DNA from: Prorocentrum cordatum
Lineage: Eukaryota > Sar > Dinophyceae > Prorocentrales > Prorocentraceae
NCBI GenBank assembly: GCA_963575745.1
Contig: CAUYUJ010013891.1
Location: 825,802 to 889,801, forward strand
Length of the DNA: 64,000 bases
Direction: 5' to 3'
Shown here: in pieces, positions 42,871 through 52,761 of the stretch
Layout of the letters: each line of letters opens with the position of its first letter
Numbering within the stretch: the stretch's first letter is position 1
Program-made: the position numbers and the translations under genes
The notes under the pieces: model-generated
The model's input: only the letters and a program-made list of their open reading frames with translations
Told to the model about the DNA's origin: nothing
Database searches by the model: none

Positions 42871-43411
42871 GGGGGCGCAGCTGGGGGAAACGCGGGGCGG
42901 ATACTGGGGGAACCGCCCGGGGCAGTGTGCACTGCCCGGCCCCCTTAAGAAAGAGAGTAATAACCCTCTAGGCAGAGCCTAGGTATGGAATAAGAAATGG
43001 CTCCCCAGGCCTTGGCCCCGAGGCTCTAAACAGGCGCCGTCCGAGATCCCGTTTGCAAGCGGGGCAGTCTGCGCTATCACCTGAGCGTGCGCGCAGCGCG
43101 CGCGATTTTAGTGTATATCTGATGGCCTTCGGCCTATCACGCCACCGTGCCTAGATTGTGGGTCAGAGTCCTCAGGGATGCTTTTGGGGTCTCTTCGGAG
43201 CCCTCTCGGGGGCCTCTTGGGGGCACTTTTGGGGCCTCCGCACGTGATGTGGCGGACAAGGTCCAAGTGTGCAGCTTCCTCCTTGGTCATTTGTCTCGTA
43301 GTGCATTGGGTACGCGGATGGCATGTGCATAGCACAACCACCAAAGTCATCGCAACACCCAGCGCGAAGCCCAGTATAAGCCAACCGTGACCCACGACCA
43401 GGGGCCCAAGC
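42871..43411. other. Intergenic, with a short family S tract on the minus strand
   Basis: Contains a GGGCAGTGTGCACTGCCC hairpin at about 42,923-42,940 and a GTGCGCGCAGCGCGCGC stretch. 43,165-43,245 reads as family S words on the minus strand. No gene recognised. Confidence 0.5.
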
Positions 43412-44565
43412 GGTTGTGGTGGTGGTGGTGGTGGCGGTGGTGGTGGTTGTGGTGGTGGTGTTGCTGGTTTGCTATGGTGGTGGTGGTTATGGTGGTGGGT
43501 GGTGGTGGGTGGTGGTGGTGGTGGTGGTGGTGGTGGTTGTAGTGGTGGTGTGGTGGTTTGTTGTGGTGGTGGTTTGTTGTGGTGGTGGTGGTGGCGGTGG
43601 TGGTGGTTGTGATGATGGTAGTGTGGTGGTTTGTTGTGGTGGTGGTGGTTGTGGTAGTGGGTGGTGGTGGTTTGTGGTGGTTTGTGGTGGTTTGTGGTGT
43701 GGTGGTGGTGGTGGTGGTTTTGGTGGTGGTGGTGGCGGTAGTGGTGGTGGTTGTGGTGTGGTGGTTTGTGGTGGTAGTGGTGGCGGTGGTCGTGGTGGCG
43801 GTGGTTTGTGGAAGTGGTGGTGCTGGTGGTGGTGGCGGTGCTGGTGGTGGTGGTGTGCTGGTTTGTGATGGTGGTGGGTTGTGCTGCTGGTAGTGGTGGT
43901 GGTTGAGGCGGTGGTGGTGGTGGTGGTGTGGTAGACTGGTGGTGGTGGTGGTAGTGGTGGTGGGTTGTTGTGTTGCGGTGGTGAGTTGTTGTGGTGGTGG
44001 TGGTGGCTGTGGTGGTGGCTGTGTGGTGGTTTGTGGTGGTGGTGGTGGTGATGGGTTGAGGTGGCGTTGGTGGTGGTGGTATTGGTGGTGGCCGTGGTGG
44101 TGGCGTGGTGGTTTGTGGTGGTGGTACTGGGCTGTGGTGTTGGTGGTGTGGTTGTTTCTGCTGGTAGCGGTGCTGGTGGTGGTGGTGGGTGGTGGGCGGT
44201 GGGTGGTGGTGGGGGTGGTGGTGGTGGTTGTAGAAGTGGTGGTGTGGTGGTTTGTGGTGGTGGTGGTGGTGAGGGTGGGTTGTGGTGGTGTTTGTGGTGG
44301 TGGCGGTTGCGGTGATGGTGGTGGTAATGGTGTGGTGGTTTGTGGTGGTGGTGGTGGTTGTTGTGGTGGGTCGTGGTGGGTTGTGGTGGTGCTGGTGGTG
44401 GTTGCGTTTTTGGTGGAAAGGGTGGTGGTGGTGTAGTGGTTTGTGGTGATGGTGGTGGTTGTGGTGGTGGTGGGTTGTGGTGGTGGTGGCGTTGGTGGTG
44501 GTGGTGGCGGTGGTGGTGGTGGTGTGGTGGTTTGTGGTGGTGGTGGTGGTGTGGCCTTCGGCTCT
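43412..44565. repeat. 1.15-kb (TGG)n microsatellite
   Basis: TGG triplets with TTG, TAG and GTGG interruptions; (CCA)n on the minus strand. It keeps minus frames of ~500 residues open (His/Thr/Pro only). Possible slippage-expanded array; assembly length is uncertain for such a tract. Confidence 0.97.
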
Positions 44566-45592
44566 TCCCGCCACCGTGTTTTGGCTTTGGAGCAGAGTTC
44601 TCATGGATGCCTCTTGAGGTCTCGTCAGAAGGGTCTCGGGGGCGTCTGAGGAGCATGTGTGAAGCCTCGTGGACCTTCCTGAAGGCCTCTCGGTGGCGTC
44701 TGTGGGGCGAGAGCTCGATATGGCGATTTGTGTGTGTGTGTGTTCCCTCTGCGGCCTCGGGGCCCTCTCGGGTCATCGTCGCTGCATCCCCGCCGTCGGC
44801 GCTATTGGTCGCCGCGCCAGCGCCAGCGCCGGCGCCGGCGCGGGGGGGGCGAGTTTGGACCCCCCCCCTCCCCCTGGGCCCTCTCTGGTCATCGTCGCTG
44901 CGTCCCCGCCGTCGGCGCTGGCGGCCGCCAGCGCCGGCGCCAGCGTCCCCCCCACCTTGGGAGGGGGGGGTTTGGGAGGTGGGGGGGGTAGGGAGGAGGG
45001 GTTCCTCGTGGTTCTGATCGACGGCGCCGAATGTTGGGGTGGGGGAATGTTCCCAAGGCAAGCGCCCGTGAAACGCGCTCGCTCATCACTCTGGACATCG
45101 TCGTTAAATAGTCCTTCATCGCGTAACCATCATACCAAACCGAATGTGTCGTGAATGCCACTGTCTCTAAACGCGCATTTCAAACCGAGAAACGCTTCCG
45201 TTACCATCTTGAAAATCAGGGCCACACCGTTCCAAAATTATGCATATCCATGACAGGGACAGAAGACGCCACACAAAATAGTAATGAACAGTTGTGACCA
45301 TGGATGCTTTCGCAACCGGTCAAGAACATTGTCCGGGCTTGCATTCCTAGGGATAGTATCTACAAAATCCAATGTATCAAGAACGGGTGTCCGCATTGCT
45401 GGTGTCGGCAGAGGGTTGGGGATGAATTGGGAGAGGATTAGGTCGGAGACCCGGTGGCGTTTTGTAGGCAAACCGTCTTGGCGATAGGGGCTCGCCCGTA
45501 GCATCTCTAAGATTCCCAAGGTTTCTGGTGCAAGGGCACATAGCAGCGTGATTGTGTGATCCGCACTCGACCCAAGCGTCCGAAAGTCTGGA
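44566..45592. other. Family S tract, a ~117-bp duplication, then unique AT-richer sequence
   Basis: 44,600-44,710 is family S on the minus strand. TCATCGTCGCTGCATCCCCG (about 44,775) recurs as TCATCGTCGCTGCGTCCCCG (about 44,892), followed by CCGTCGGCGCT each time. From ~45,040 the base composition becomes clearly more AT-rich. 45,161-45,592 may be the upstream part of LINE-E, but no motif is recognisable. Confidence 0.5.
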
Positions 45593-46800
45593 TTGCTTGC
45601 TCTTGCGATGGCCCTTCTTAAACAACGTACTCTTCCACGGCGGTTCGCTGGGATGGGACTGCGATGCGCCTGCCGTGCCAGTGCACCCGCCTATTGGGCA
45701 AGTTGGGCGGATGCGATTCTGCAAATCTACCAGCATTTTCCAGAGACAGGCAATCGTATGTTATGCCAGCCGACGCACATGAAATCATCACCGTGTGACG
45801 AAATATTGATGGGCCCATTGGGTTTGCGAAGTGCCGTTCAAGGGGGACGACCAAGCGAAACGACAGGGTGGGAAGAGCGGCCTACCTGGAATCCCTAGAC
45901 GGCAGATTTGCAACCACTACAAGTCCATCCACATGATACTTCCCTGGCTGAATCTAAGCACGGATGGTAATACTACGCGTCTACACCGTTATAATTAGCA
46001 GAACACGCGTATTTGCTCCGTGGTTTGGCTTGACCTGGGGTCCGTCGAAACGCAGCTACGGCAAAAAAGTCCTGGATCTTTTTGTGCAAGGAACGGTTTG
46101 TGCCGATTTCGTTGTTGGTGTCTCCTACTACACCAGGACTGACTGTTGTAAAGGACCTACTACAATAGGTTGTGCGTAGACGTTTCTGGGTTGCAAGAGG
46201 GTTCGAAGGACCAGGTCCGCATGGACATAATCGGCTAGCGGATGGCGGATGGGACCGAAAGCAGGTTAATTTAACACGAGGCACAAAGAGCTTGTGGCTG
46301 CATGGGGGCAAGCATTCCAAGAAACAGGCGGGAGAGTACCAAACCAAACCATTGCACGACTGCGCTCCTGCACAAACATACCAGTCCCCCCAGAAGATAC
46401 ACGTCGACTAGACAATGTGGTGCTGGGGGTAAACATTGATCGAAGTCTCTCTTCTTCTGCGACGCTAGTCTCTTCAGCCCCATCTCCTAGAATGGGTGAC
46501 TTTGATCTGGCACGAATAACCGCGGGGGCAGTTACTTACAGCGAGCAGAGGTGTTAGATAGCAGGCTTGGCTTCATTGCGTTTTGGTACTGAGGTTTAGG
46601 GCAGAGGGGGATCAATGTATTCGCCTCATGGTGCCGGAGCTCACCAGAGAACGTTGCAGAGGATTGTGTTGTCAGATCCAAAACGTCGCCAGTCAGATTC
46701 TTCATTATCGGCGGGTGGGGTTGCTCGGGATAGCGTTGCAGTTTGCCATCGCGCATGCCGTGCTGTGGGCAGTTGCAGATTCTCCTGACGTGCGTTGAGA
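45593..46800 (+). pseudogene. C-terminal remains of another LINE (LINE-E)
   Basis: Plus frames in order: RRFAGMGLRCACRASAPAYW and ASWADAILQIYQHFPETG (from 45,650); RRFWVARGFEG (about 46,177); AWGQAFQETGGRVPNQ and DTRRLDNVVLGVNIDRSLSS (46,300-46,460); then VLRFRAEGDQCIRLMVPEL (46,583 on). I recognise the order LPxRxGGLGLR...APAAYWASWAD...AWxxxFxEAGGRVxxN as the C-terminal half of a dinoflagellate LINE protein, from memory only. No RT catalytic motifs remain upstream. Several stops and shifts. Confidence 0.5.
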
Positions 46801-47968
46801 ACCCACCGTCTATATTACTTCTATACAGGCTTGCATTGGCATCATACTTGAATTTTGCCGTTCCAGTGGTTGCAAAGAGCGGCACCCAGCTTGGAGCCTG
46901 AGTTCATTGGAGCTAGGAAGGCTTCGCGGGAGGAAACAATGAAATTTGAGTCGCTGTCCATTGGGTACGTAGCGGCTTGGAACGGAGTCCTTGTAAAATT
47001 CGTGATGCGCTTGTAATTTGATCTCGGAGACAGGGTCGGGAGAGCCAGAACCGGATTAAACGAGGGTATCCCGCCAGTTAACCCCGCACTATAACAATGA
47101 TGACGCCTTGCCTAGCCAAGACCGGGCTGATAATAAGTTTAGAACTACATACATTGTAGTTGGCGATTTTGGTGCCAGTGCCACTGGAAGAACCGAAGTC
47201 GGATTCCCTGGAGCCGTCGCATGCACAATCGGTATTACATGATTACAGAACCGGACGTAGTAATATGATTAAAATGTGTCGATATAATTTTCAGACATGG
47301 GGACGGAGGTCTTCGATGAGAAACTTCCCCAATATGGATGCCATGTAATAGCGAACATTTGCAACATTTTAACACGCTTGGGCTGCACAGTCGTCGTGTG
47401 TAACGCACATATTGACATACAATTGTGCTTGTATCCACGTGCAAATGCAACCATATAGTGTACGTTTCCGGATACTATATCCGCCCATATTGATCTCGAT
47501 ACCGACCTTGCAATGTCACGTTGACGTCGCCCTTGCTATTTCGGACAGTTGGAAGGCAAATTTTACCATATACACGACCAAGCAATGTTTAGACCATTCA
47601 TTGTGTTTTACGAAATGCCACCGCCATTCGTCTTGTTCCGCAGTTTAATATTCACTTCCGTTGTCTGATTGGCAGAAATTGTGGATGCAGTTTCGATTAA
47701 TTTCACATCCAAAATTATGAAACGAATTTCGATGGTGGCGTACACAACAAACCACGCAATAAGATTAATGAAAATACTGGCAGAGATCCCAGCAGCCACT
47801 CCAAGAATAATTCCGTCGGTGAGGGATCCGGCAGATTCAGCGGCAAAAGGCCCGATGAATTTTCAAATAACGATTTTATTTGTTATATCAAAGTGGTTTC
47901 AGGTGGGAAAATATTCGATCATCTCCGCATTTCTCTAAAAACACATTTTTGATAACAACGAGTCCTGC
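46801..47968. other. AT-richer intergenic, nothing recognised
   Basis: A plus frame 47,669-47,938 and a minus frame 47,608-47,799 overlap; neither has a family signature. No RNA gene seen. Confidence 0.45.
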
Positions 47969-48271
47969 GACAATCCCCACGGCTTCTCAAATTCATCAGT
48001 CCTCGCGCATCCCCACCACCCCATTCATAAAATTGATCCTTCAAAATTGACGGGAATTGAAACAAAGAGATACATCTATGGAGATAAAATAAGTGAAAGG
48101 TGGTTTAGAAAGATTTCGTATCACCCCCGCACCTGTCCCAAAAACATTCTTGATGGCATCAACTCCAGCGACAACCCCCACGGCTTCTCAAATTCATCAC
48201 TCCTCGTGCATGCCCACCACCCCATTCAAAAACCCTTTCTTTCAGAACTGACGGGAATCGAAGAAAGAAAA
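47969..48271. repeat. Two copies of a ~100-bp sequence, 201 bp apart
   Basis: CAATCCCCACGGCTTCTCAA (47,971) recurs as CAACCCCCACGGCTTCTCAA (48,172). Both continue ATTCATCA.TCCTCG.GCAT.CCCACCACCCCATTCA and end in GACGGGAAT.GAA. About 88 percent identical by eye. Confidence 0.85.
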
Positions 48272-49261
48272 TAAGCAAATAAACATACTTTGGAGGCCTC
48301 TTCGGGTCATCCTTGGGCGCCATATGGGAGCGACAGAAGTAGAGAAAGAACAGAACGAAGACGACGAAGATAAAGAAGATGAGAAGAATGAGAACGCGGA
48401 TGAAAAGGAGGACGAAGACCAGGCTTCGGCCCATCTTGAGGCCACAGAAACGGGGGAGAACCCCTCCAAAAGGGAAGAGGGATTTTTGAAAGAGGAAAAA
48501 ACATCATTAAACCGCCTGCGCCCAGAGAGTTAGTGGGATAGTCGGTCAAATGGCAATTCCGACGGCAATTACGACACGCATTCTTACACCAGCCGAATCG
48601 AAACCCTACGGCATCCTAACATCGGCTAAAAGAAAAACCATGATGCTAACACGGAAGGGAATCTCCATTATTCAATTTGATCCAATTTCAGGTTGTCGTC
48701 CAATCGGGAAGCCGCATTATTGATCAAAAAACCAACATTCTCGCCCCAGCCAGGAAGGTGACAAATCAATAATGTGATATTCCGAAACTTTTACGTGAAT
48801 TCGTGCTTGTTGAGACCAAGCGATGCGCGAAATGTAATCCCATCAGCCCTTTGAGTGCAAATGGTTTGGGTATGATGTTTGCTTTTTCTATTTCCCCCCC
48901 TTCCTTCAGAAGTTTACCTTGTCCCCCCACCCCCCCGATGTGGCAAAAGCTCTTTGGCCCTGGAAGTCCCCTAGAAAAACAGAAAGAAACCAGGCGCCTA
49001 CAAGGCACACTGGCACACAATATTGCGATGAGTTTTGCATTGGGGCGCACAGGCAACAGGCGCCAAATGCGCGTCATAATGCATGAGGCATACGTTCCCA
49101 ATGCACACCAACAACACAAAAGACACGTGAACTGCGTGCCGGTACGGGGTGGAGGAAGAAGGGAAGGGGGAGCCGAGGCCGAGGAAGGGAGGAAGGCACG
49201 AGAGGTGGCGAAATTCGAGCTACATATTTTCCATGTAATCGCGCACGCAACTAAACTATTG
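48272..49261. other. AT-richer intergenic, possible far end of LINE-B
   Basis: A minus frame (48,766-49,329) is open but unrecognised. A GAAGAC-rich stretch lies at 48,340-48,430. No gene supported. Confidence 0.4.
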
Positions 49262-49829
49262 TTATTTGGATCTCCCTGCGAATGAGTCCCCAATTCCCGG
49301 GTTCCCGCGAATCTGCCGCACACGTTCACATCCTAAACAAGTTGTCGGAATGTCAGAAGGCAATACCGTATTGTACAATTTGATTTGCCGATGAAGCAAA
49401 ATTGTGCTCAAAGTGGGGGTAATATGTTTTTTTCTAAGACGTCCGCGTCGGAAACTCTCGAGATGAACGAAAATGGGATGGACATGATTTTCATCAAGCA
49501 GCACGTGTGGAAACCGTCTCAAACAACATTATCGGATTTTATCAACCATATAGGTTCGAAGTTATAGAGAAGTTTTAGCAACACAAATTCGCACACGACC
49601 AATACTTTTGCATCGCTTTGAAAATTCCTTTCGCTTCCCCAACCCGTCTGGTAAATTTGTTTTTGGGGACACGTCTACAATGATTAAACTTCCGAGGTTA
49701 ATGCTTTGTTCCACTATTTTGAGAGGGTTCCCAGACGGATCAAAAATACACCTGTTGTGTCTGATTTGCAACACATTTGTTTTGTCACAGTTCAATTCTA
49801 CCCCGTAAGCAGCCCCTTCTTCGATAACG
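49262..49829 (-). pseudogene. LINE-B post-palm region
   Basis: The frame from the FB2 junction reads VIEEGAAYGVELNCDKTNV, then GNPLKIVEQSINLGSLI, then RLGKRKEF-like text (GLGKRKEFSKRCKSIGRV) to 49,562. After a stop, pieces to 49,262 include RRGRLRKKHITPTLSTILLH. VEQSINLGSLI corresponds to the VxxxxYLGxxI segment of LINE RTs. CGATAACG at 49,822-49,829 is one copy of the FB2 target duplication. Confidence 0.75.
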
Positions 49830-49834
49830 AAGGG

Positions 49835-50184
49835 CAACGGGACTTGCAACTGAACAACGGGACTCGCAACTGAACAACGGGACTCGCAACTGGCAACAAC
49901 GGGACTCGCAACTGGCAACAACGGGACTCGCAACTGGCAACAACGGGACTCGCAACTGGCAACAACGGGACTCGCAACTGGCAACAACGGGACTCGCAAC
50001 TGGCAACAACGGGACTCGCAACTGGCAACAACGGGACTCCGAACTGGCAACGACGGGACTCGCAACTGGCAACAACGGGACTCCGAACTGGCAACAACGG
50101 GACTCGGGCAACGACGGGACTCGCAACTGGCAACAACGGGACTCCGAACTGGCAACGACGGGACTCGCAACTGGCAACAACGGG
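49835..50184. repeat. 22-bp minisatellite, left arm of FB2
   Basis: About 16 units with GGGACTCGCAACTGG followed by CAACAAC; a few units have TCCGAACTGG or GGCAACGAC variants towards the interior. Because 22 is not a multiple of 3, all three frames stay open and give a 22-residue periodic Ser/Val/Cys-rich peptide that is not a gene. Confidence 0.97.
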
Positions 50185-51479
50185 TCTCTCCCTCTTATTC
50201 CGGCTCCCTCCCATTATGGTTTGCTCCCATTCCGATATATTTTTCCGATTCCCTCCCATTTCTCTTCGGGCTATTGAGCCATAGAGCTATATGGTGTACG
50301 GCTCTTGGGCCATAGCGATATAGGGATGTAGGGCTAGGGGGGCTATAGGAAGTTTGCAGGACCATGCGGCTACGGAACGCCCGGGCGCTCCCTGACACTT
50401 GGGCTCCCGGGCCCGGCCACCGAAATCCACGACGGGGCTTACCCTGTCATATAAATCCGCTTGAATCCCTAGGAGGCAAATTCTCATTGGGGAAAGAAAG
50501 AGAAAAGGAAAAAGATCGAGGAGCAAGAAAATGAAAAAGAGAAAGGGCGAGGAGCACGAAGAGAAAGACGAAGAAGAAGAGCAAAAGAGGAGGTCCAAGA
50601 GGAGGAGGTCGAAGAAGGCCACGGGGAAAATTTCGTCATCGCCTAGCAGGTCGTCGAATGCACAGAGACTTCCCTTTACAACTGCCGGGCGGGAAGGAGC
50701 GCGACCGCGGCCGCGTTCTGTCTTGGCGGCCGTTGGGGGGTTCAGCACGGCCGTTTGGGGTGAACAATTGCTCTGTGAGGTCCGAATGAGGAAGAGGGTG
50801 AAGAGGAGGAAGGATCACATGCAAGAGGTCGACCAAGGAAATTTCGTTATCGTCGAGCAGGTCGTCGCCATGAAATTGTCGAGGAATTTCATTGTCATCG
50901 GCAGGTCGTCGTCGAAATGTAGTGCCGCTCTATTGGCTGCAGGAGGCCCGCAAATGACAAACGGAATAATCATTATGATCGCGGGTTTGGTCCTGGAAAC
51001 AATGCGGAAGAATATCGGGAATATTATAGGCTTCTCCGTATGGTTACAGCAATGTTTTTCAATCCGGTGAACGGGGTACGATTACGCAATCGAGACAAAA
51101 CCGGATTTCACCGCTAATCCATAAACGAATTCCCGACATATCTCACCATTATGTATGTCCCGCTAAGGCCGACTCACCAGACCGGCTTTCCCACAAAAAC
51201 AAGCTCTAGACTTGAAAACGGTTTCATCTTTAAGCCTTCCGTCCTGTTTGAACCCAATTTCCTGTTAAAGCAACCTCTCCCATTAAACCTAATTTTCTTT
51301 TTGAAGCCAGCTCTCCCGGCTCTCCTGCTTAAGCCGGCTATCCCGCTTAAACCGGTTCCCCGGCATAAGCCGGATCTCCCGCTGAATTGGTAAGCTAACC
51401 CAAACTCTCTTTCTTTCACCGACTTTCCCGCTTAAACGGGGTCTCCTGCAGAAGCCGCACGTCTCTACAATTCCTTCAT

Positions 51480-51878
51480 TTGCGCGCCCCGTTGCTGCCA
51501 ATTACAGGTCTCCCTGCTGCCAATTGCGAGCCTGCCAATTGCGAATCCCGCTGCTGCCAATTACGAATCCCGTGCCAAGTGCGAGTCCCGTCGTTGCCAG
51601 TTCCGAGTCCCGTTGTTGCCAGTTGCGAGTCCCATTGTTGCCAGTTGCGAGTCCCGTTGTTGCCAGTTGCGAGTCCCGTTGTTGCCAGTTGCGAGTCCCG
51701 TTGTTGCCAGTTGCGAGTCCCGTTGTTGCCAGTTGCGAGTCCCGTTGTTGCCAGTTGCGAGTCCCGTTGTTGCCAGTTGCGAGTCCCGTTGCTGCCAGTT
51801 GCGAGTCCCGTTGTTGCCAGTTGCGAGTCCCGTTGTTCAGTTGCGAGTCCCGTTGTTCAGTTGCGAGTCCCGTTGGTG
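51480..51878. repeat. 22-bp minisatellite, right arm of FB2 (inverted)
   Basis: Units contain CCAGTTGCGAGTCCC. Outer units are nearly identical, inner units (51,480-51,610) are degenerate (CCAATTGCGAATCCC), suggesting homogenisation towards the ends. Confidence 0.97.
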
Positions 51879-51891
51879 CCGTCCGATAACG

Positions 51892-52375
51892 CTACCCAAG
51901 AAAGATTGTAGATTGCGCGCGCTGCTGCTCACCAATGTTGTGTCGTGTGCGTGCAAGAGGTCGGTGGCCACAATGAAAGGTGGTTCTTTGATCGTCGCCG
52001 TCAATTCTTCCATGTGTTTGTCGACGTCGAGGAACATCACCGATTGAACAATGATAAATAAATCTGGGGAACAACGGGCAACCTTGAGCGATCTCAGTTT
52101 TTTGTCTGCTTGTTCTTGAATTGCCTGCTTCGTCTTTGAAAATGAAAAAAAAAAAAAAAAAACGCTCAGAATATATACCTGCTATGAAATTTACCATTCT
52201 TGCAATTCCAAATCGGCAAAATGCGGTAAGCAATTTGTCGTGTTTGAGTATGTCAAAAGCGTTTGCCCAATCCAGAAACACTGCCAAAACAAACAAGACG
52301 AAAAAGGGGCAAACCGCGTCTATCATTCGACGCGCGATGGAAATAGCTTGTGTTGTATTTTTGTTGGGTCCGAAC
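51892..52375 (-). pseudogene. LINE-B reverse transcriptase palm
   Basis: Minus frame: NAFGPNKNTTQAISIARRM (about 52,370-52,315), VFLDWANAFDILKHDKLL (motif A, Asp at about 52,272), IAQGCPLFP (motif B, about 52,086-52,064), then LLHAHDTTLVSSSARNL, where YADD has become HAHD (about 51,953-51,942). A poly-A run of 18 on the plus strand (52,144-52,161) gives a poly-Phe insert. Frame changes between motif B and motif C. Catalytically dead. Confidence 0.85.
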
Positions 52376-52397
52376 GCATTTTTTTATTTATATTTAT

Positions 52398-52445
<48 letters not shown>

Positions 52446-52490
52446 ACATGTGTAATATATATATAATATATATATATATATATTACCTCC
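52398..52490. repeat. (TA)n tract at the 3' end of LINE-F
   Basis: (TA)n with TGTATACATGTG and other interruptions. CR1/L2-type elements often end in simple repeats rather than poly(A), so this may be the element's tail; it could also be a later expansion. Confidence 0.7.
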
Positions 52491-52761
52491 TCGCGACAAT
52501 AAGGTTTCCTCACGTGATCTCGGAAGGTCAACATCATTCAAAAAGTTGCACGGCGAATGGCACACGAAAAAAGACAGGCGAGAAGCAACACCAAAAAATA
52601 TGGATTTGCCCGTGAAACGCCCGCAGAACCTTGAAAATCGCTTCTGGCCTTGAAATGACAGCCACACGCATAGCCAGAAACGACAAGACAAAAGAAAAGA
52701 AGGGAAGAGGGAGGGAGAGGGGAGAGGGAGGGGGAGAGGAGGGAAACAGAGGCGAAGAGGA

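Larger units (their letters stand above)
49830..51883. mobile_element. Fold-back element with 22-bp minisatellite arms and 8-bp target duplication (FB2)
   Basis: CGATAACG flanks the element at 49,822-49,829 and 51,884-51,891. Removing the element plus one copy rejoins the LINE-B reading frame in phase (…SFLGSVI then EEGAAYGVEL…). The arms are inverted copies of a tandem array: left 49,835-50,184, right about 51,480-51,878. The outermost units on both sides are the shorter 20-bp type (ACTGAACAACGGG), then 22-bp units containing GGGACTCGCAACTGG. The interior (50,185-51,480) has no transposase; it holds a purine-rich stretch (50,480-50,620) and loose ~30-bp CCCGCTTAAACCGG-like repeats (51,230-51,460). 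The 8-bp duplication is a length used by hAT-type transposases, but assignment is inference. Confidence 0.93.

Noticed and set aside
43108-45061. Minus-strand frames of ~500 residues (His/Thr/Pro)
   Set aside because: They are translations of the (CCA)n strand of a microsatellite; no unique protein segment.
49785-50260. 22-residue periodic proteins in FB2 arms, and a CRISPR-like look of regular repeats
   Set aside because: Unit is 22 bp with no unique spacers; all frames are open because 22 is not a multiple of three. Eukaryotic context. Not a gene and not CRISPR.
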